Shown piece after piece: positions 37,203-47,883 of a stretch of 64,000 nt of DNA. The stretch is taken from positions 21,959-85,958 of the forward strand of contig NZ_JANXTI010000022.1 in the NCBI RefSeq assembly GCF_025352425.1, written 5' to 3'. Below the pieces are notes generated by a model. That model did no database searches, had not been told where the DNA came from, and saw only the letters and a list, made by a program, of their open reading frames with translations. The DNA comes from Flavobacterium sp. (GTDB lineage: Bacteria > Bacteroidota > Bacteroidia > Flavobacteriales > Flavobacteriaceae). How positions within the stretch are numbered: position 1 is the stretch's first letter; every line of letters begins with the position of its first letter. The translations under genes and the position numbers were made by a program.

Positions 37203-40175
37203 ATGAAATCAAACAATATAAAATCCCTAACCATGAAAAATATTCTAATTGTAATGTTACTGTATACAGGCATTATGAGTGCGCAGATTGTAAATATTCC
37301 CGATGCTAATTTTAAGAACCGGTTAATTTATCTTGGCATTGACACGAATGCCGACGGGCAAATTCAGGTTTCGGAAGCATTGGCTGCTACCTCAGTGTTA
37401 AATATAAGTGGTTCCTCCATTTCGGATTTAACCGGTTTTGAAGCTTTTTCAAATGTTACTATTCTGAAATGTCCAAACAACCAATTAACCGCCATAAACT
37501 TAAGCAACCTCCCCAATTTAAAATCAATAGATGCAGGTTTTAATACAAGTCTGAATGCTATAAACTTAAATAATGTTAGTTTGGACACACTCAAAGTTTA
37601 CAATAATGATATGCCAAGTTTGGACTTGAACAGCCTAACGTCGCTGAAGCATTTAGATTGTTCTTATAATCATATTACCAGTCTGAATTTGACTAGCATG
37701 ACCAATCTGAAATTTTTAAACTGTGACCACAATTGGTTGACCGGAGGAATAGCTGTAGCTACTTTGACTAATCTGGAAGATTTGAACTGCAGCAGCAACC
37801 AAATGTCCTCACTTAACGTCGCTCCGTTAACCAATTTGAAAAAGTTAGTTTGTAGTTATAATATTATATCCAATGTAGATGTGAGCAACCTTACCAATCT
37901 GGAATATTTAGATTGGAGTAATAACCAAAATGCTAACTTTCTTTTTGCGAACGTACCAAGTCTAAAAACACTTATATGTGCAGGTAACACAATTACTAGT
38001 TTAAATATTAGCTCAGTACCCAGTCTCCAATATTTAGATTGTAGCTCAAATCATTTGACCTCTATCAATGTTGGTGGATTAACAAACCTTCAAAGCCTAT
38101 TTACTGCTATAAACGAACTTACAAACATTGATGTTACGGGCTTAACTAGCTTGCAAACTTTAAATGTATTTGGAAACTTATTGCCTAGTCTAACGGTTAG
38201 TGGCTTAAACAATCTTATTACTCTTGAAGCTTCTTCTAATCAATTAAGCACTTTAATGCTTACAGGTTTAGTAAGTTTGAATTCCTTATCATTAGGTTAT
38301 AATCAATTGCCATCTATAAATGTAAGCGAAATGACACAACTTCAAACTTTATATTGTAATCACAATCAACTTAGTTCTCTAGATACTAGTGGATTGACTC
38401 AGCTTCAGTATTTATATTGTTATAATAATTTATTAACGAACTTGGTACTAACGAGCAATACCTCTTTGAGATGGTTGGATTTTAACTTTAATCAACTGAC
38501 TTCAGTTGACTTTACTGGATTAACGTCTTTAGAAAATGTATTTTGCGGCCACAATCAATTGATTTCCCTTGATTTTTCTGGGAACCCTTCATTTAATGCA
38601 TTGGGTTGTGGTTATAATAATTTGCTCTCTATAAACATTAAAAATGGCTTCCCTCAACTCCTAACCAACGTCTATTATTGGGATGAGAATCCGAATTTGG
38701 CTTTTGTTTGTGCCGATGAAGGAGAACTGGCTCAAGCACAACAAATTTTAGTTCAAAGTACTAATGTCAATAATGGTAACGTAGTTTTAAACTCGTATTG
38801 CTCTTTTGTACCCGGTGGTAACTACAACACGATTACTGGAGTGATTACTTTTGATCATGATAATAATGGTTGTGACGCCAACGATCCAACTCAGCCCAAC
38901 ATTAGAATGAATATTAATGAAGGTACTACCCAAGGAGCTACTTTTACAGGTACTACAGGGAATTATAAATTTTATACCCAGGCAGGCAATTTCACTATCA
39001 CACCTGAGATTGAAAACCCGGCATGGTTTACTTTCAGCCCTGATACTGCAACAATTCCTTTTGCAGATAACAACAATAATACGGTAACACAAAATTTCTG
39101 TCTCACTCCGAACGGTTCTCATTCTGATGTTGAAATGGTTATTCAGCCGTTAACAACCGCCCGCCCCGGATTTAATGCTGTCTATAAATTAGTTTACAAA
39201 AACAAAGGAAACACAACCGCTGATGTGTATCTAAATTTTAATTTTGACGACGCGATATTAGATTTAGTTTCCTCTTCGGCGGTGCCAACGTTGACTACGA
39301 GTGGGCATATTTTGTGGACCATCTTGAACCTGCAGCCCTTTCAAAGCGGAAGTGTGTTAGTAACTTTACATCTAAACGCACCAACCGATACGCCTCCTGT
39401 AAATATTGGAGATATATTGACTTTCACTTCATTTATTGATATTACTACAGATGAAAATTGGGACGATAATGCATTTACGCTACATCAAACCGTAGTGGGC
39501 TCTTTTGACCCGAATGCAATTATCTGTTTAGAAGGTGACACACTTCCTGTAACAGAAATTGGCAAATTCCTTCACTATGGGATAACTTTTGAAAATACCG
39601 GGAATTATGCTGCGGAAAATGTAGTGGTAAAAGATGTCATTGACACCACCAAATATGACATCAATTCGTTACAGGTTTTAGGAACCTCATACCCATCGTA
39701 TATAAAAATAACCGGGAATATTGTTGAATTTGTTTTCGAAAATATTAATCTTGCCGCTGCAAGCGGAGGACCTCCGGTAGGCGGACATGGCGATGTTTTA
39801 TTTAAAATAAAATCAAAAGACGACCTGGTAAACGGTGATTATGTAAGCAAATCCGCGAAGATCTATTTCGATTATAATGCGCCTATCACTACTAATGACG
39901 CCCTGACAACCTTCGCTACGCTGAATAATCCGATTCACGAATTTGATAATAGTGTGAGGGTTTATCCCAATCCGGCACATACAATAATCAACATCAGTTG
40001 CAATTTTACTATTCAGTCGGTAGCCTTATATGATATTCAGGGAAGATTATTAGAAACTGATTTAGCCAATAATAATCAAGTTTCCTTCGATATTTCAGAC
40101 AAATCAAACGGTGTATATTTCATCAAAATTACTTCTGATAAAGGAAGTAAAGTAGAAAAAATAGTGAAGGAGTAA
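37203..40175 (+). CDS. Secreted leucine-rich-repeat protein with T9SS sorting domain
   Basis: Many LxxLxCSxNxLxxLxxxxLxxL repeats, conserved-repeat/DUF11-like region, C-term VYPNPAHTIINISC...NGVYFIKITSDKGSKVEKIVKE. Confidence 0.92.
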   Translation: MKSNNIKSLTMKNILIVMLLYTGIMSAQIVNIPDANFKNRLIYLGIDTNADGQIQVSEALAATSVLNISGSSISDLTGFEAFSNVTILKCPNNQLTAINLSNLPNLKSIDAGFNTSLNAINLNNVSLDTLKVYNNDMPSLDLNSLTSLKHLDCSYNHITSLNLTSMTNLKFLNCDHNWLTGGIAVATLTNLEDLNCSSNQMSSLNVAPLTNLKKLVCSYNIISNVDVSNLTNLEYLDWSNNQNANFLFANVPSLKTLICAGNTITSLNISSVPSLQYLDCSSNHLTSINVGGLTNLQSLFTAINELTNIDVTGLTSLQTLNVFGNLLPSLTVSGLNNLITLEASSNQLSTLMLTGLVSLNSLSLGYNQLPSINVSEMTQLQTLYCNHNQLSSLDTSGLTQLQYLYCYNNLLTNLVLTSNTSLRWLDFNFNQLTSVDFTGLTSLENVFCGHNQLISLDFSGNPSFNALGCGYNNLLSINIKNGFPQLLTNVYYWDENPNLAFVCADEGELAQAQQILVQSTNVNNGNVVLNSYCSFVPGGNYNTITGVITFDHDNNGCDANDPTQPNIRMNINEGTTQGATFTGTTGNYKFYTQAGNFTITPEIENPAWFTFSPDTATIPFADNNNNTVTQNFCLTPNGSHSDVEMVIQPLTTARPGFNAVYKLVYKNKGNTTADVYLNFNFDDAILDLVSSSAVPTLTTSGHILWTILNLQPFQSGSVLVTLHLNAPTDTPPVNIGDILTFTSFIDITTDENWDDNAFTLHQTVVGSFDPNAIICLEGDTLPVTEIGKFLHYGITFENTGNYAAENVVVKDVIDTTKYDINSLQVLGTSYPSYIKITGNIVEFVFENINLAAASGGPPVGGHGDVLFKIKSKDDLVNGDYVSKSAKIYFDYNAPITTNDALTTFATLNNPIHEFDNSVRVYPNPAHTIINISCNFTIQSVALYDIQGRLLETDLANNNQVSFDISDKSNGVYFIKITSDKGSKVEKIVKE

Positions 40176-40195
40176 AAAGTAAAAGTTAATTAAGT

Positions 40196-40230
40196 GAAAA
40201 GCGTAAATCTGAAAATGGTTTGCGCTTTTC
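40196..40230 (+). terminator. Terminator-like hairpin
   Basis: gaaaagcgtaaatc...ggtttgcgcttttc. Confidence 0.65.
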
Positions 40231-40303
40231 CATTTGATAAATAATTCTTAATAACCGCTTTCGTTGGCCCTAATTTCATAAATTTGGCCTAAATATATTT
40301 TCA

Positions 40304-41977
40304 TTGAAAAAGTTACTTTTTTACATCGGATTATTGCTCTTTTCATTAACCACTATAAATGCGCAAAAATCTTCCAAAATAGTTGTTGAACATGCAGATC
40401 ATTTTGATGTAGATGAAGCGCAGTTTCCAGATGCAGCTTTGCTTCAGGGAAACGTTAGGGTAAATCACGAAGGTGTGATTTTTACTTGCAACAAGGCCTA
40501 TTTTTTCCAAAAGGAAAACTACCTCAAAGCTTTCGGAGAAGTTCAGATGGTACAAGGCGATACCCTTTTTCTAAACAGCAAATACGCCGAATATAATGGT
40601 GAAGTCAAAAAGGCCTATGCGACCGGAAATGTAGTGATGCGTTCACCCGAATCGACATTGGTTACCGATACCATAAACTTTGACAGAAATACTCAGGAAG
40701 CATTTTACAACTCAAACGGAACCATTACAAACAAAGAAAACACGCTGAAAAGTAAATCAGGAAAATATTTTGCTAACGAAAAGAGGTTTAAGTTTGTCAC
40801 GGCTGTCACGATTACCAATCCCAAATATGTTATCAAGTCCAATCATTTGGATTATTATACCAACTCGGGTCACTCCTATTTATTTGGCCCGTCAACCATA
40901 ACGAGTAAAGAAAATTTTATTTATACCGAAAAAGGATTTTATGATACTAAGAAGAACTTTGCCTATTTCCTTCGAAAGTCGTACATCAAATACAAAGACC
41001 GAAGGATTGAAGGCGACAGTTTGTATTACGACAGAAACCGGGAATATGCTTCGGCAACCAATAATGTAAAGATTACGGATTCTATAAATAAAGGTGTTAT
41101 CAAAGGTCATTATGCCGAAATTTATCGGAATCTTAAAACGGAACGGGATTCAATGATGATTACCAAAAGAGCGGTTGCCATTTCGTTGGTAGAAAACGAT
41201 TCGATGTACATTCACGGAAAGAAAATGTTGATTACAGGAAAAACCGGTGAACGAATTATTCGCGCTTTCAATAACGTTCGTTTTTACAAAACGGATATGA
41301 GCGGCAAATGTGATTCGATACATTCAGACCAAAAGAACGCTTTAACGAAACTCATTGGCAGACCCGTACTTTGGAATTATGACAATCAGATGACCGGAGA
41401 TGTCATGCATCTTATTGGCAATAACAGAACCGAAAAACTGGATTCGCTCAAAGTACTCAACAACGCTTTTCTAGTATCGAAAGATACGATTGGAATAGGA
41501 TACAATCAGGTGAAAGGACAAAACCTTTACGGAAAATTCAAGGAAAACAAACTTAGCGAGGTTGATATTATTAAAAATACCGAAGTCATTTATTACCTGC
41601 GTAATGACCAGCATGAACTTATTGGTATTAACAAAAGCGTGGGCAGCAAAATCAATTTGATTTTAGACAAAAACACTATTGAAACCATAACCATATTTGA
41701 CAATCCTGACGGAGATATCTTTCCAGAGAAAGAATTGCCCGAAAATGCCAGAAAACTTCGTGGTTTTGTTTGGCGCGCCGATGAACGGATAAAATCTAAA
41801 GACGACATTTTTCCTCCCGAAGAAAATGAACTTGATGCTAAGATTCAGACTGAACTTAAAGCCGAAATGGATAAAGAAAATGTTCCGCTGAAGCCAAGTA
41901 AAGAAACTTTGGATTACGATAAGAAGAACCTGAAGCCGAAGACTGAACGGAGCGAAGCTAAACCAATGGTGAAATAA
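40304..41977 (+). CDS. OstA/LptA-like protein
   Basis: KIVVEHADHFDVDEAQFPDAALLQGNVRVNHEGVIFTCNKAYFF; repeated OstA motifs. TTG start. Confidence 0.88.
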   Translation: MKKLLFYIGLLLFSLTTINAQKSSKIVVEHADHFDVDEAQFPDAALLQGNVRVNHEGVIFTCNKAYFFQKENYLKAFGEVQMVQGDTLFLNSKYAEYNGEVKKAYATGNVVMRSPESTLVTDTINFDRNTQEAFYNSNGTITNKENTLKSKSGKYFANEKRFKFVTAVTITNPKYVIKSNHLDYYTNSGHSYLFGPSTITSKENFIYTEKGFYDTKKNFAYFLRKSYIKYKDRRIEGDSLYYDRNREYASATNNVKITDSINKGVIKGHYAEIYRNLKTERDSMMITKRAVAISLVENDSMYIHGKKMLITGKTGERIIRAFNNVRFYKTDMSGKCDSIHSDQKNALTKLIGRPVLWNYDNQMTGDVMHLIGNNRTEKLDSLKVLNNAFLVSKDTIGIGYNQVKGQNLYGKFKENKLSEVDIIKNTEVIYYLRNDQHELIGINKSVGSKINLILDKNTIETITIFDNPDGDIFPEKELPENARKLRGFVWRADERIKSKDDIFPPEENELDAKIQTELKAEMDKENVPLKPSKETLDYDKKNLKPKTERSEAKPMVK

Positions 41978-42222
41978 TGGTTACGCAACTATGTCCAAAA
42001 TGTAAACAAGATGCTTTCACCTGGTATGTTAGCGAAGTATTGCCCAATATAACGGTTTGGAGTTGCAATGCCTGCCCGCTGCAAATATTTGAGAATGAAA
42101 ATGATGAAGAAGTTTGTGAAAATTGTAATGAAAAAACGAAGACCTTTTTACAAAGTCAGGAAGAACAATTTAACTGGTGTTCCAATTGCAATGCAGTTAC
42201 AAATTACCAACTAAACGAATAA
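41977..42222 (+). CDS. Small zinc-ribbon-like protein
   Basis: Four CxxC pairs (CPKC, CNAC, CENC, CSNC); start overlaps the ostA-like stop by 1 nt. Confidence 0.75.
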   Translation: MVTQLCPKCKQDAFTWYVSEVLPNITVWSCNACPLQIFENENDEEVCENCNEKTKTFLQSQEEQFNWCSNCNAVTNYQLNE

Positions 42223-42235
42223 TCAACAACATAAG

Positions 42236-43438
42236 TTGAAGGAAGATTTTTTAAAATACCAAGCGCAAACTTCGCCATATCCTTTGGGCATGGAAATTTC
42301 ACATGCTGTAGGCTCTTATATATACGATACTAATAACAAAAAATACTTAGATTTTGTAGCTGGGGTTTCGGCGACAAGTTTAGGACATCAGCATCCAAAG
42401 GTAAATCAGGCTATCAAAGACCAATTGGATAAATATTCTCACGTGATGGTATATGGCGAATATGCGCAACATCCTGCTGTTGCCTATTGCAAATTATTGG
42501 TGGCCAATTTACCTCCGAGTTTAAACAAAGTTTATTTAGTGAATTCCGGAACAGAAGCCTGCGAAGGCGCATTAAAACTGGTTCGTCGTGTTACCGGAAG
42601 AAGCCAATTAATATCATGTCATAATGCGTATCATGGTAATACGATGGGTTCGATGAGCGTGATGGGATTTGAAGAACGCAAACAAATCTTCCGGCCATTA
42701 ATTCCCGATGTTGATTTTATCACATTCAATAATGAAGACGACATTCAAAAAATAACAACCAAAACCGCCGGAATCATTATCGAAACTATTCAAGGCGGTG
42801 CGGGTTTTATTGAACCTCAAAATGATTTCTTGGCCAAAGTTAAAAAACGTTGCGAAGAAGTTGGTGCCTTACTGATTCTGGATGAAATCCAACCAGGATT
42901 CGGACGAACCGGAAAACTCTTCGGTTTTGAAAACTATAATGTTGTTCCCGACGTAATTATAATAGGAAAAGGAATGGCGGGCGGAATGCCTGTTGGCGGT
43001 TTTGTTGGTAACTCAAAACACATGGACTTATTAAGCCATGATCCGAAGCTGGGACATATTACCACTTTTGGCGGTCATCCTGTCATTGCGGCAGCATGTT
43101 TAGCAACTTTGGAAGAAATCCTGGCAAAGGATTACGTGAAAGAATCGATTGCAAAAGAAAAACTATTCCGGGAACTTTTGGTACATCCTTTAATAGTGGA
43201 AATCAGAGGTCGCGGATTAATGCTGGCAGCAATCACAGAAGATGCGGGTATTACAAATAAGGTAATCTTCAAATGTCAGGAAAAAGGGTTACTATTATTC
43301 TGGTTGCTTTTTGAAGGTTGCGCTGTCAGAATTACCCCTCCATTAACTATTTCCGAAGAGGAAATTAGAGAAGGCTGTGGCATCATTATTGAAGCTATGG
43401 ATGAGATAATGAATGAGATACCTATAATTGTTAATTAA
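42236..43438 (+). CDS. Class III aminotransferase (acetylornithine/aspartate aminotransferase family)
   Basis: FVAGVSATSLGHQHP, VNSGTEACEGALKLVRR, ILDEIQPGFGRTGKLFGFE, IIGKGMAGGMPVGGF. Confidence 0.92.
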   Translation: MKEDFLKYQAQTSPYPLGMEISHAVGSYIYDTNNKKYLDFVAGVSATSLGHQHPKVNQAIKDQLDKYSHVMVYGEYAQHPAVAYCKLLVANLPPSLNKVYLVNSGTEACEGALKLVRRVTGRSQLISCHNAYHGNTMGSMSVMGFEERKQIFRPLIPDVDFITFNNEDDIQKITTKTAGIIIETIQGGAGFIEPQNDFLAKVKKRCEEVGALLILDEIQPGFGRTGKLFGFENYNVVPDVIIIGKGMAGGMPVGGFVGNSKHMDLLSHDPKLGHITTFGGHPVIAAACLATLEEILAKDYVKESIAKEKLFRELLVHPLIVEIRGRGLMLAAITEDAGITNKVIFKCQEKGLLLFWLLFEGCAVRITPPLTISEEEIREGCGIIIEAMDEIMNEIPIIVN

Positions 43439-43522
43439 ATTGTTTACAACAATAATCAGCATTCATTAAAAAAAGCTCCCCATTTATCTAATTTTATTAA
43501 GGATAATTTTAAACCTACTGTT

Positions 43523-44923
43523 ATGCACCTAGATCACGACGAAGAAGATTACAACTTATCCCTGTCGAAATTTGAATCGATGTTGAAAACCAACAAAGTG
43601 TTATTTTTCGACTCAGAGGAATTCGAGGAAATCATTCTGCATTACCTCGATATGGGAAAAGCCACTCTGGCGAAGAAAGCCTTAAAATTAGGATTGGAAC
43701 AACACCCAAAATCTACTGGCTTAAAACTTGTTCAGGTAGAAATGTTGGTTTACGATGACAAACTCGATCAAGCAGAAAAATTGCTCAACGAATTATACGC
43801 TATCGAACCAACAAACGAAGAAATCTTTATCCAAAAAGCGAATATTTATTCCAAAAGAGACGACCACGAAAAAGCGGTGGAGTTTTTAAAAACTGCCTTG
43901 AAATTTACCGAAGACTATGCCGACGTTTATAACCTTATTGGCATGGAATATCTTTTTTTAGATAATTTGGAATTGGCAAAAGAAAACTTCATCAAATGTC
44001 TGGAAGAAGATTTTGAAGATCAATCTGCCTTGTATAACGTAGTGTATTGCTTTGAATTTTTGGATCAAAACCTGGAAGCAATTGAATATCTTAAAACATA
44101 TATTGACAGAAATCCATATAGTGAAATTGCCTGGCATCAATCAGGAAGACTGTATTATGGTGTAAAAGACTATGACAATGCAGTGCGTTCATTTGAATTT
44201 GCTACATATGTAGATGAGGAATTTGTTGGTGCTTACATGGAAAAAGGCAAGGCATTAGAGCGACTGAAACGCTATGACGACGCTATTGAAAGCTATAACA
44301 AAACTATCGAGTTAGATGATCCCACATCATACGCCTTGTTGCGAATTGGAAAATGTTATGAAAAACTGGGAAACAAGGTACAGGCACTAAAATATTTCAA
44401 CAAAACCGTACACGAAGATCCATTGTTAGATAAAGGCTGGATTGCAATTACTGATTTTTATGTTCGCCAAAAAAATTATCAAAAAGCATTGTATTTTGTA
44501 AACAAAGCGTTGGCTATTGACGACCAAAATCGTCTGTATTGGAAACGTTATGCTACTATTAATAAAGCAATGGATCATTTTGAAGAAGCCGAATTTGGCT
44601 ATCGAAAAGCTATTGAATTTGGCGACTACCAGTTAGATACATGGTTGTTTTGGGTTGACATTATGCAGATAATGGGCGAATATAACAACGCTATCCTGAC
44701 TCTAATCCAAGCTGCAGAATACTTTCCGGATGACTATGAAATTGAATACCGCATGGCAGGTTTTCATATGCTTTTGAACGAAGAGGAAAAAGGAAACTAT
44801 CATTTAAGCAATGGTTTGCGTCTCAATTTTAAACACAACACTATTATAAAAGAATTGTTCCCAACAGTTTGGGATAGAGAACCTGTTCAGGAATATATCG
44901 CTAAACACAAAAAACCGGAATAA
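43523..44923 (+). CDS. TPR-repeat protein
   Basis: Many TPR motifs through the ORF. Confidence 0.9.
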   Translation: MHLDHDEEDYNLSLSKFESMLKTNKVLFFDSEEFEEIILHYLDMGKATLAKKALKLGLEQHPKSTGLKLVQVEMLVYDDKLDQAEKLLNELYAIEPTNEEIFIQKANIYSKRDDHEKAVEFLKTALKFTEDYADVYNLIGMEYLFLDNLELAKENFIKCLEEDFEDQSALYNVVYCFEFLDQNLEAIEYLKTYIDRNPYSEIAWHQSGRLYYGVKDYDNAVRSFEFATYVDEEFVGAYMEKGKALERLKRYDDAIESYNKTIELDDPTSYALLRIGKCYEKLGNKVQALKYFNKTVHEDPLLDKGWIAITDFYVRQKNYQKALYFVNKALAIDDQNRLYWKRYATINKAMDHFEEAEFGYRKAIEFGDYQLDTWLFWVDIMQIMGEYNNAILTLIQAAEYFPDDYEIEYRMAGFHMLLNEEEKGNYHLSNGLRLNFKHNTIIKELFPTVWDREPVQEYIAKHKKPE

Positions 44924-45664
44924 ATGTCGCGAAGACAATTTGGCTTACTTGGTAAAAACATAAGCTATTCCTTTTCAAAGAAGTACTTCATTGATAAATT
45001 TGCTTTAGGAAATTTAGCCGATTGCTCTTATGAGAATTTCGATGTTAATATCATTAAAGAATTTCCACCTCTTATTGCAAATAACCCAGATTTAAAAGGT
45101 TTAAATGTTACCATTCCATATAAAGAAAGTGTAATTCCTTATTTGCATAAACTTTCCAAAACCGCAGCTCAAATTGGCGCTGTGAATGTTATTCGTGTTA
45201 CAAAAAAAGGGAATTTGAAAGGGTACAATTCCGACTATTTTGGTTTTATGAAATCTCTGGAACCATTATTACAACCTCATCATACAAAAGCTTTAATTCT
45301 GGGAACCGGTGGCGCCGCCAAAGCTGTCTCCTTTGCATTGAACCAACTCGGAATTCTTTACACTTTTGTTAGTCGTGAAGAAAAAGAAGGCATGATTGAT
45401 TATGACCGAATAAACGCTACGACTTTTGACAATTACCAAATCATTATCAATTGTACGCCTGTTGGAACTAGTCCAAATACCAAAGAATTTCCTCCCATTC
45501 CTTATAATTTTTTTACCGAAAAGCATATTGCATTTGATTTGATATATAATCCTGAAGAAACACAGTTTTTGAAAAAAGCTAAAAAGAAAGGTGCAGTTAC
45601 TAAAAACGGATACGAAATGTTGGTCCTTCAGGCGGAGAAAGCCTGGAAGATTTGGAATAAATAA
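44924..45664 (+). CDS. aroE: Shikimate dehydrogenase
   Basis: FGLLGKNISYSFSKKYF, GLNVTIPYKESVIPYL, LGTGGAAKAVSFAL, NGYEMLVLQAEKAWKIW. Confidence 0.93.
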   Translation: MSRRQFGLLGKNISYSFSKKYFIDKFALGNLADCSYENFDVNIIKEFPPLIANNPDLKGLNVTIPYKESVIPYLHKLSKTAAQIGAVNVIRVTKKGNLKGYNSDYFGFMKSLEPLLQPHHTKALILGTGGAAKAVSFALNQLGILYTFVSREEKEGMIDYDRINATTFDNYQIIINCTPVGTSPNTKEFPPIPYNFFTEKHIAFDLIYNPEETQFLKKAKKKGAVTKNGYEMLVLQAEKAWKIWNK

Positions 45665-45679
45665 TCAAACTATTGAATT

Positions 45680-45865
45680 ATGAAATCAAACAGAAGAAGA
45701 ATTGTTTTGGCAGTATTACTTATACTTTCAATTGGGAATTTCAGCCGGATTCACGGAAATGAAAATATCCGGACTATCCAGTTTTTATCCATTTTTGTTA
45801 TCGGAATGCTATTCGGATTATTGGTTAAAGAAATTGCGGAAGGTATTCGTAATAAAGAAAAATAA
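45680..45865 (+). CDS. Small membrane hypothetical protein
   Basis: 61-aa ORF with two hydrophobic helices, between aroE and rlmH. Confidence 0.6.
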   Translation: MKSNRRRIVLAVLLILSIGNFSRIHGNENIRTIQFLSIFVIGMLFGLLVKEIAEGIRNKEK

Positions 45866-45871
45866 AGGTTT

Positions 45872-46345
45872 ATGAATATAAAACTTTTAGCAATTGGCAA
45901 AACCGACAACAAAGCGTTGCAATCATTACTTGATGATTACGCAAAACGGCTGTCGTTCTATGTAAAGTTTGATTTAGAAATTATCCCGGATATTAAAAAT
46001 GTTAAAAATCTTTCTGAATCCCAGCAGAAGGAAAAGGAAGGGGAACTGATTTTGTCCAAACTTACACCAACCGATCAATTGATTTTATTAGATGAAAATG
46101 GAATAACTTTTTCCAGCGTTGGTTTTTCAGATTATTTGCAGAAGAAAATGAATTCCGGAGTAAAAACTTTGGTATTTGTAATTGGCGGCCCATATGGTTT
46201 TAACGCTGAAATCTATCAAAAAGCACAAGGAAAAATTTCGCTGTCACTGATGACATTTTCGCATCAGATGGTGCGGGTATTTTTTATAGAACAGTTGTAT
46301 CGTGGATTTACAATTTTATCAAACGAACCATATCATCATCAATAA
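45872..46345 (+). CDS. rlmH: 23S rRNA (pseudouridine1915-N3)-methyltransferase
   Basis: MNIKLLAIGKTDNKALQSLLDDYAKRL...FVIGGPYGF...MTFSHQMVRVFFIEQLYRGFTILSNEPYHH. Confidence 0.96.
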   Translation: MNIKLLAIGKTDNKALQSLLDDYAKRLSFYVKFDLEIIPDIKNVKNLSESQQKEKEGELILSKLTPTDQLILLDENGITFSSVGFSDYLQKKMNSGVKTLVFVIGGPYGFNAEIYQKAQGKISLSLMTFSHQMVRVFFIEQLYRGFTILSNEPYHHQ

Positions 46346-46977
46346 ATGTATTCGCTGTTTGTATTTATGACAATCCCTTTCTGATTAATGTGCAAGTTTT
46401 TTATAAAAAATTGATACTCAATATATTTTTCAAATGACATTCCTTTATCATAAGCAAAGACAATGACTGAAGCGGCTACAGATTTTTTATTCAAAAAGGT
46501 CAGCAGCTCATTTTTTGAAAAAACTTCATCCTTAAAATGCACCAAATCATTTCGGTCTAAGTAAAAATATACGACATTAAAATCGGGTTTTTCAAGTTTG
46601 TATTTAACTTTCGTAAAAGGCAAAAAAGCTATGGCTTTCTTAATCGTGTCGGTATAACTAAAATAATTTTCCGAAGCTTCTTTTTTATCCTGTAGCCTTT
46701 TGATTTCCATAATAACTTTCCGCAATGACAAACGTCTGTCAATATTGAAAACCCGATTGCCGGAACTCAATAAATTACTTTGGTTAACTTCGATTAGAGT
46801 ATCTTTTTCTTCGGTCTTAAAAAAGAAATAAACGGAAGACTGATTTTTCACATCTGCTGTGATTGTCTCGTTTGCATGCGGCAATAATACCTTCTTATTT
46901 TGACAGGACACAAGCACCAAGGAACTGGCCAAACAAAACAAAACAAACGCTAATCCCAAAACAACGATTTTTTTCAT
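46339..46977 (-). CDS. Hypothetical lipoprotein-like protein
   Basis: MKKIVVLGLAFVLFCLASSLVLVSCQNKK; 3' end overlaps rlmH by 7 nt. Confidence 0.75.
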   Translation of the reverse strand: MKKIVVLGLAFVLFCLASSLVLVSCQNKKVLLPHANETITADVKNQSSVYFFFKTEEKDTLIEVNQSNLLSSGNRVFNIDRRLSLRKVIMEIKRLQDKKEASENYFSYTDTIKKAIAFLPFTKVKYKLEKPDFNVVYFYLDRNDLVHFKDEVFSKNELLTFLNKKSVAASVIVFAYDKGMSFEKYIEYQFFIKNLHINQKGIVINTNSEYIY

Positions 46978-47792
46978 AATTGCGCTACTAATTTTATAGC
47001 TTCCATTGCTTCTTTCACATCATGTACTCTAAGGATATTAGCTCCTTTCTGCAACGCAATAGCATTCAGAACCGTTGTGCCATTTAGCGCAAAATCCGCT
47101 GAAGTTTCTAAGGTTTTATATATCATTGATTTGCGTGAAACACCAACTAGTATTGGCAGTTCAAGCATTTGAAACAATTCTAAATTATTCATCACTTCAA
47201 AATTTTGATCTTTTGTTTTGGCAAAACCAAAACCCGGATCTATAAGCAAATCGTTGATTCCGAGACTTCGCGCCAATGCGATTTTCTTAGAAAAATAGAA
47301 TAGCATTTCTTTAACGATGGTTTCATATATTGCCAAATTCTGCATCGTTTGCGGATTTCCTTTCATGTGCATCATAACATATGGAACCTGCAGTTCGGCG
47401 ACGGTTTGCATCATTGTCGAATCCAAACTTCCTGCCGAAATATCGTTGATGATACAGGCGCCATTTTCAATTCCCGCCTTAGCTATTTTGGCACGAAAAG
47501 TATCAACAGAAATCAAGGTTTCAGGAAATTTTTTTAAAACTAGTTGTATTACCGGAACTAACCGCCGAATTTCATCATCTTCCGAAACAAATTCAGCACT
47601 TGGTTTGCTCGAATAGGCACCAATATCTATAAAAGTTGCGCCTTCTAAAAGCATTTTTTCAACTTGGGAAAGTAGGCTTTTTTCATCTGAATATTTGCCA
47701 CCATCGAAAAACGAATTTGGTGTAACATTGAGTATTCCCATCACTTTGGGAGGCGCTAAATCGATTAGTTTTCCGAGGCAATTAATGGTCAT
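46974..47792 (-). CDS. folP: Dihydropteroate synthase
   Basis: VMGILNVTPNSFFDGGKY, FIDIGAYSSKP, IINDISAG, DPGFGFAKT. Confidence 0.95.
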   Translation of the reverse strand: MTINCLGKLIDLAPPKVMGILNVTPNSFFDGGKYSDEKSLLSQVEKMLLEGATFIDIGAYSSKPSAEFVSEDDEIRRLVPVIQLVLKKFPETLISVDTFRAKIAKAGIENGACIINDISAGSLDSTMMQTVAELQVPYVMMHMKGNPQTMQNLAIYETIVKEMLFYFSKKIALARSLGINDLLIDPGFGFAKTKDQNFEVMNNLELFQMLELPILVGVSRKSMIYKTLETSADFALNGTTVLNAIALQKGANILRVHDVKEAMEAIKLVAQL

Positions 47793-47883
47793 TGGTTTTT
47801 TAAGATAGTTATAAGATTTAGTACTTTGTACTTCAATCTTTATTCTTTACTTTTGGTGAAATTTGATACAAAGATACATTGAA

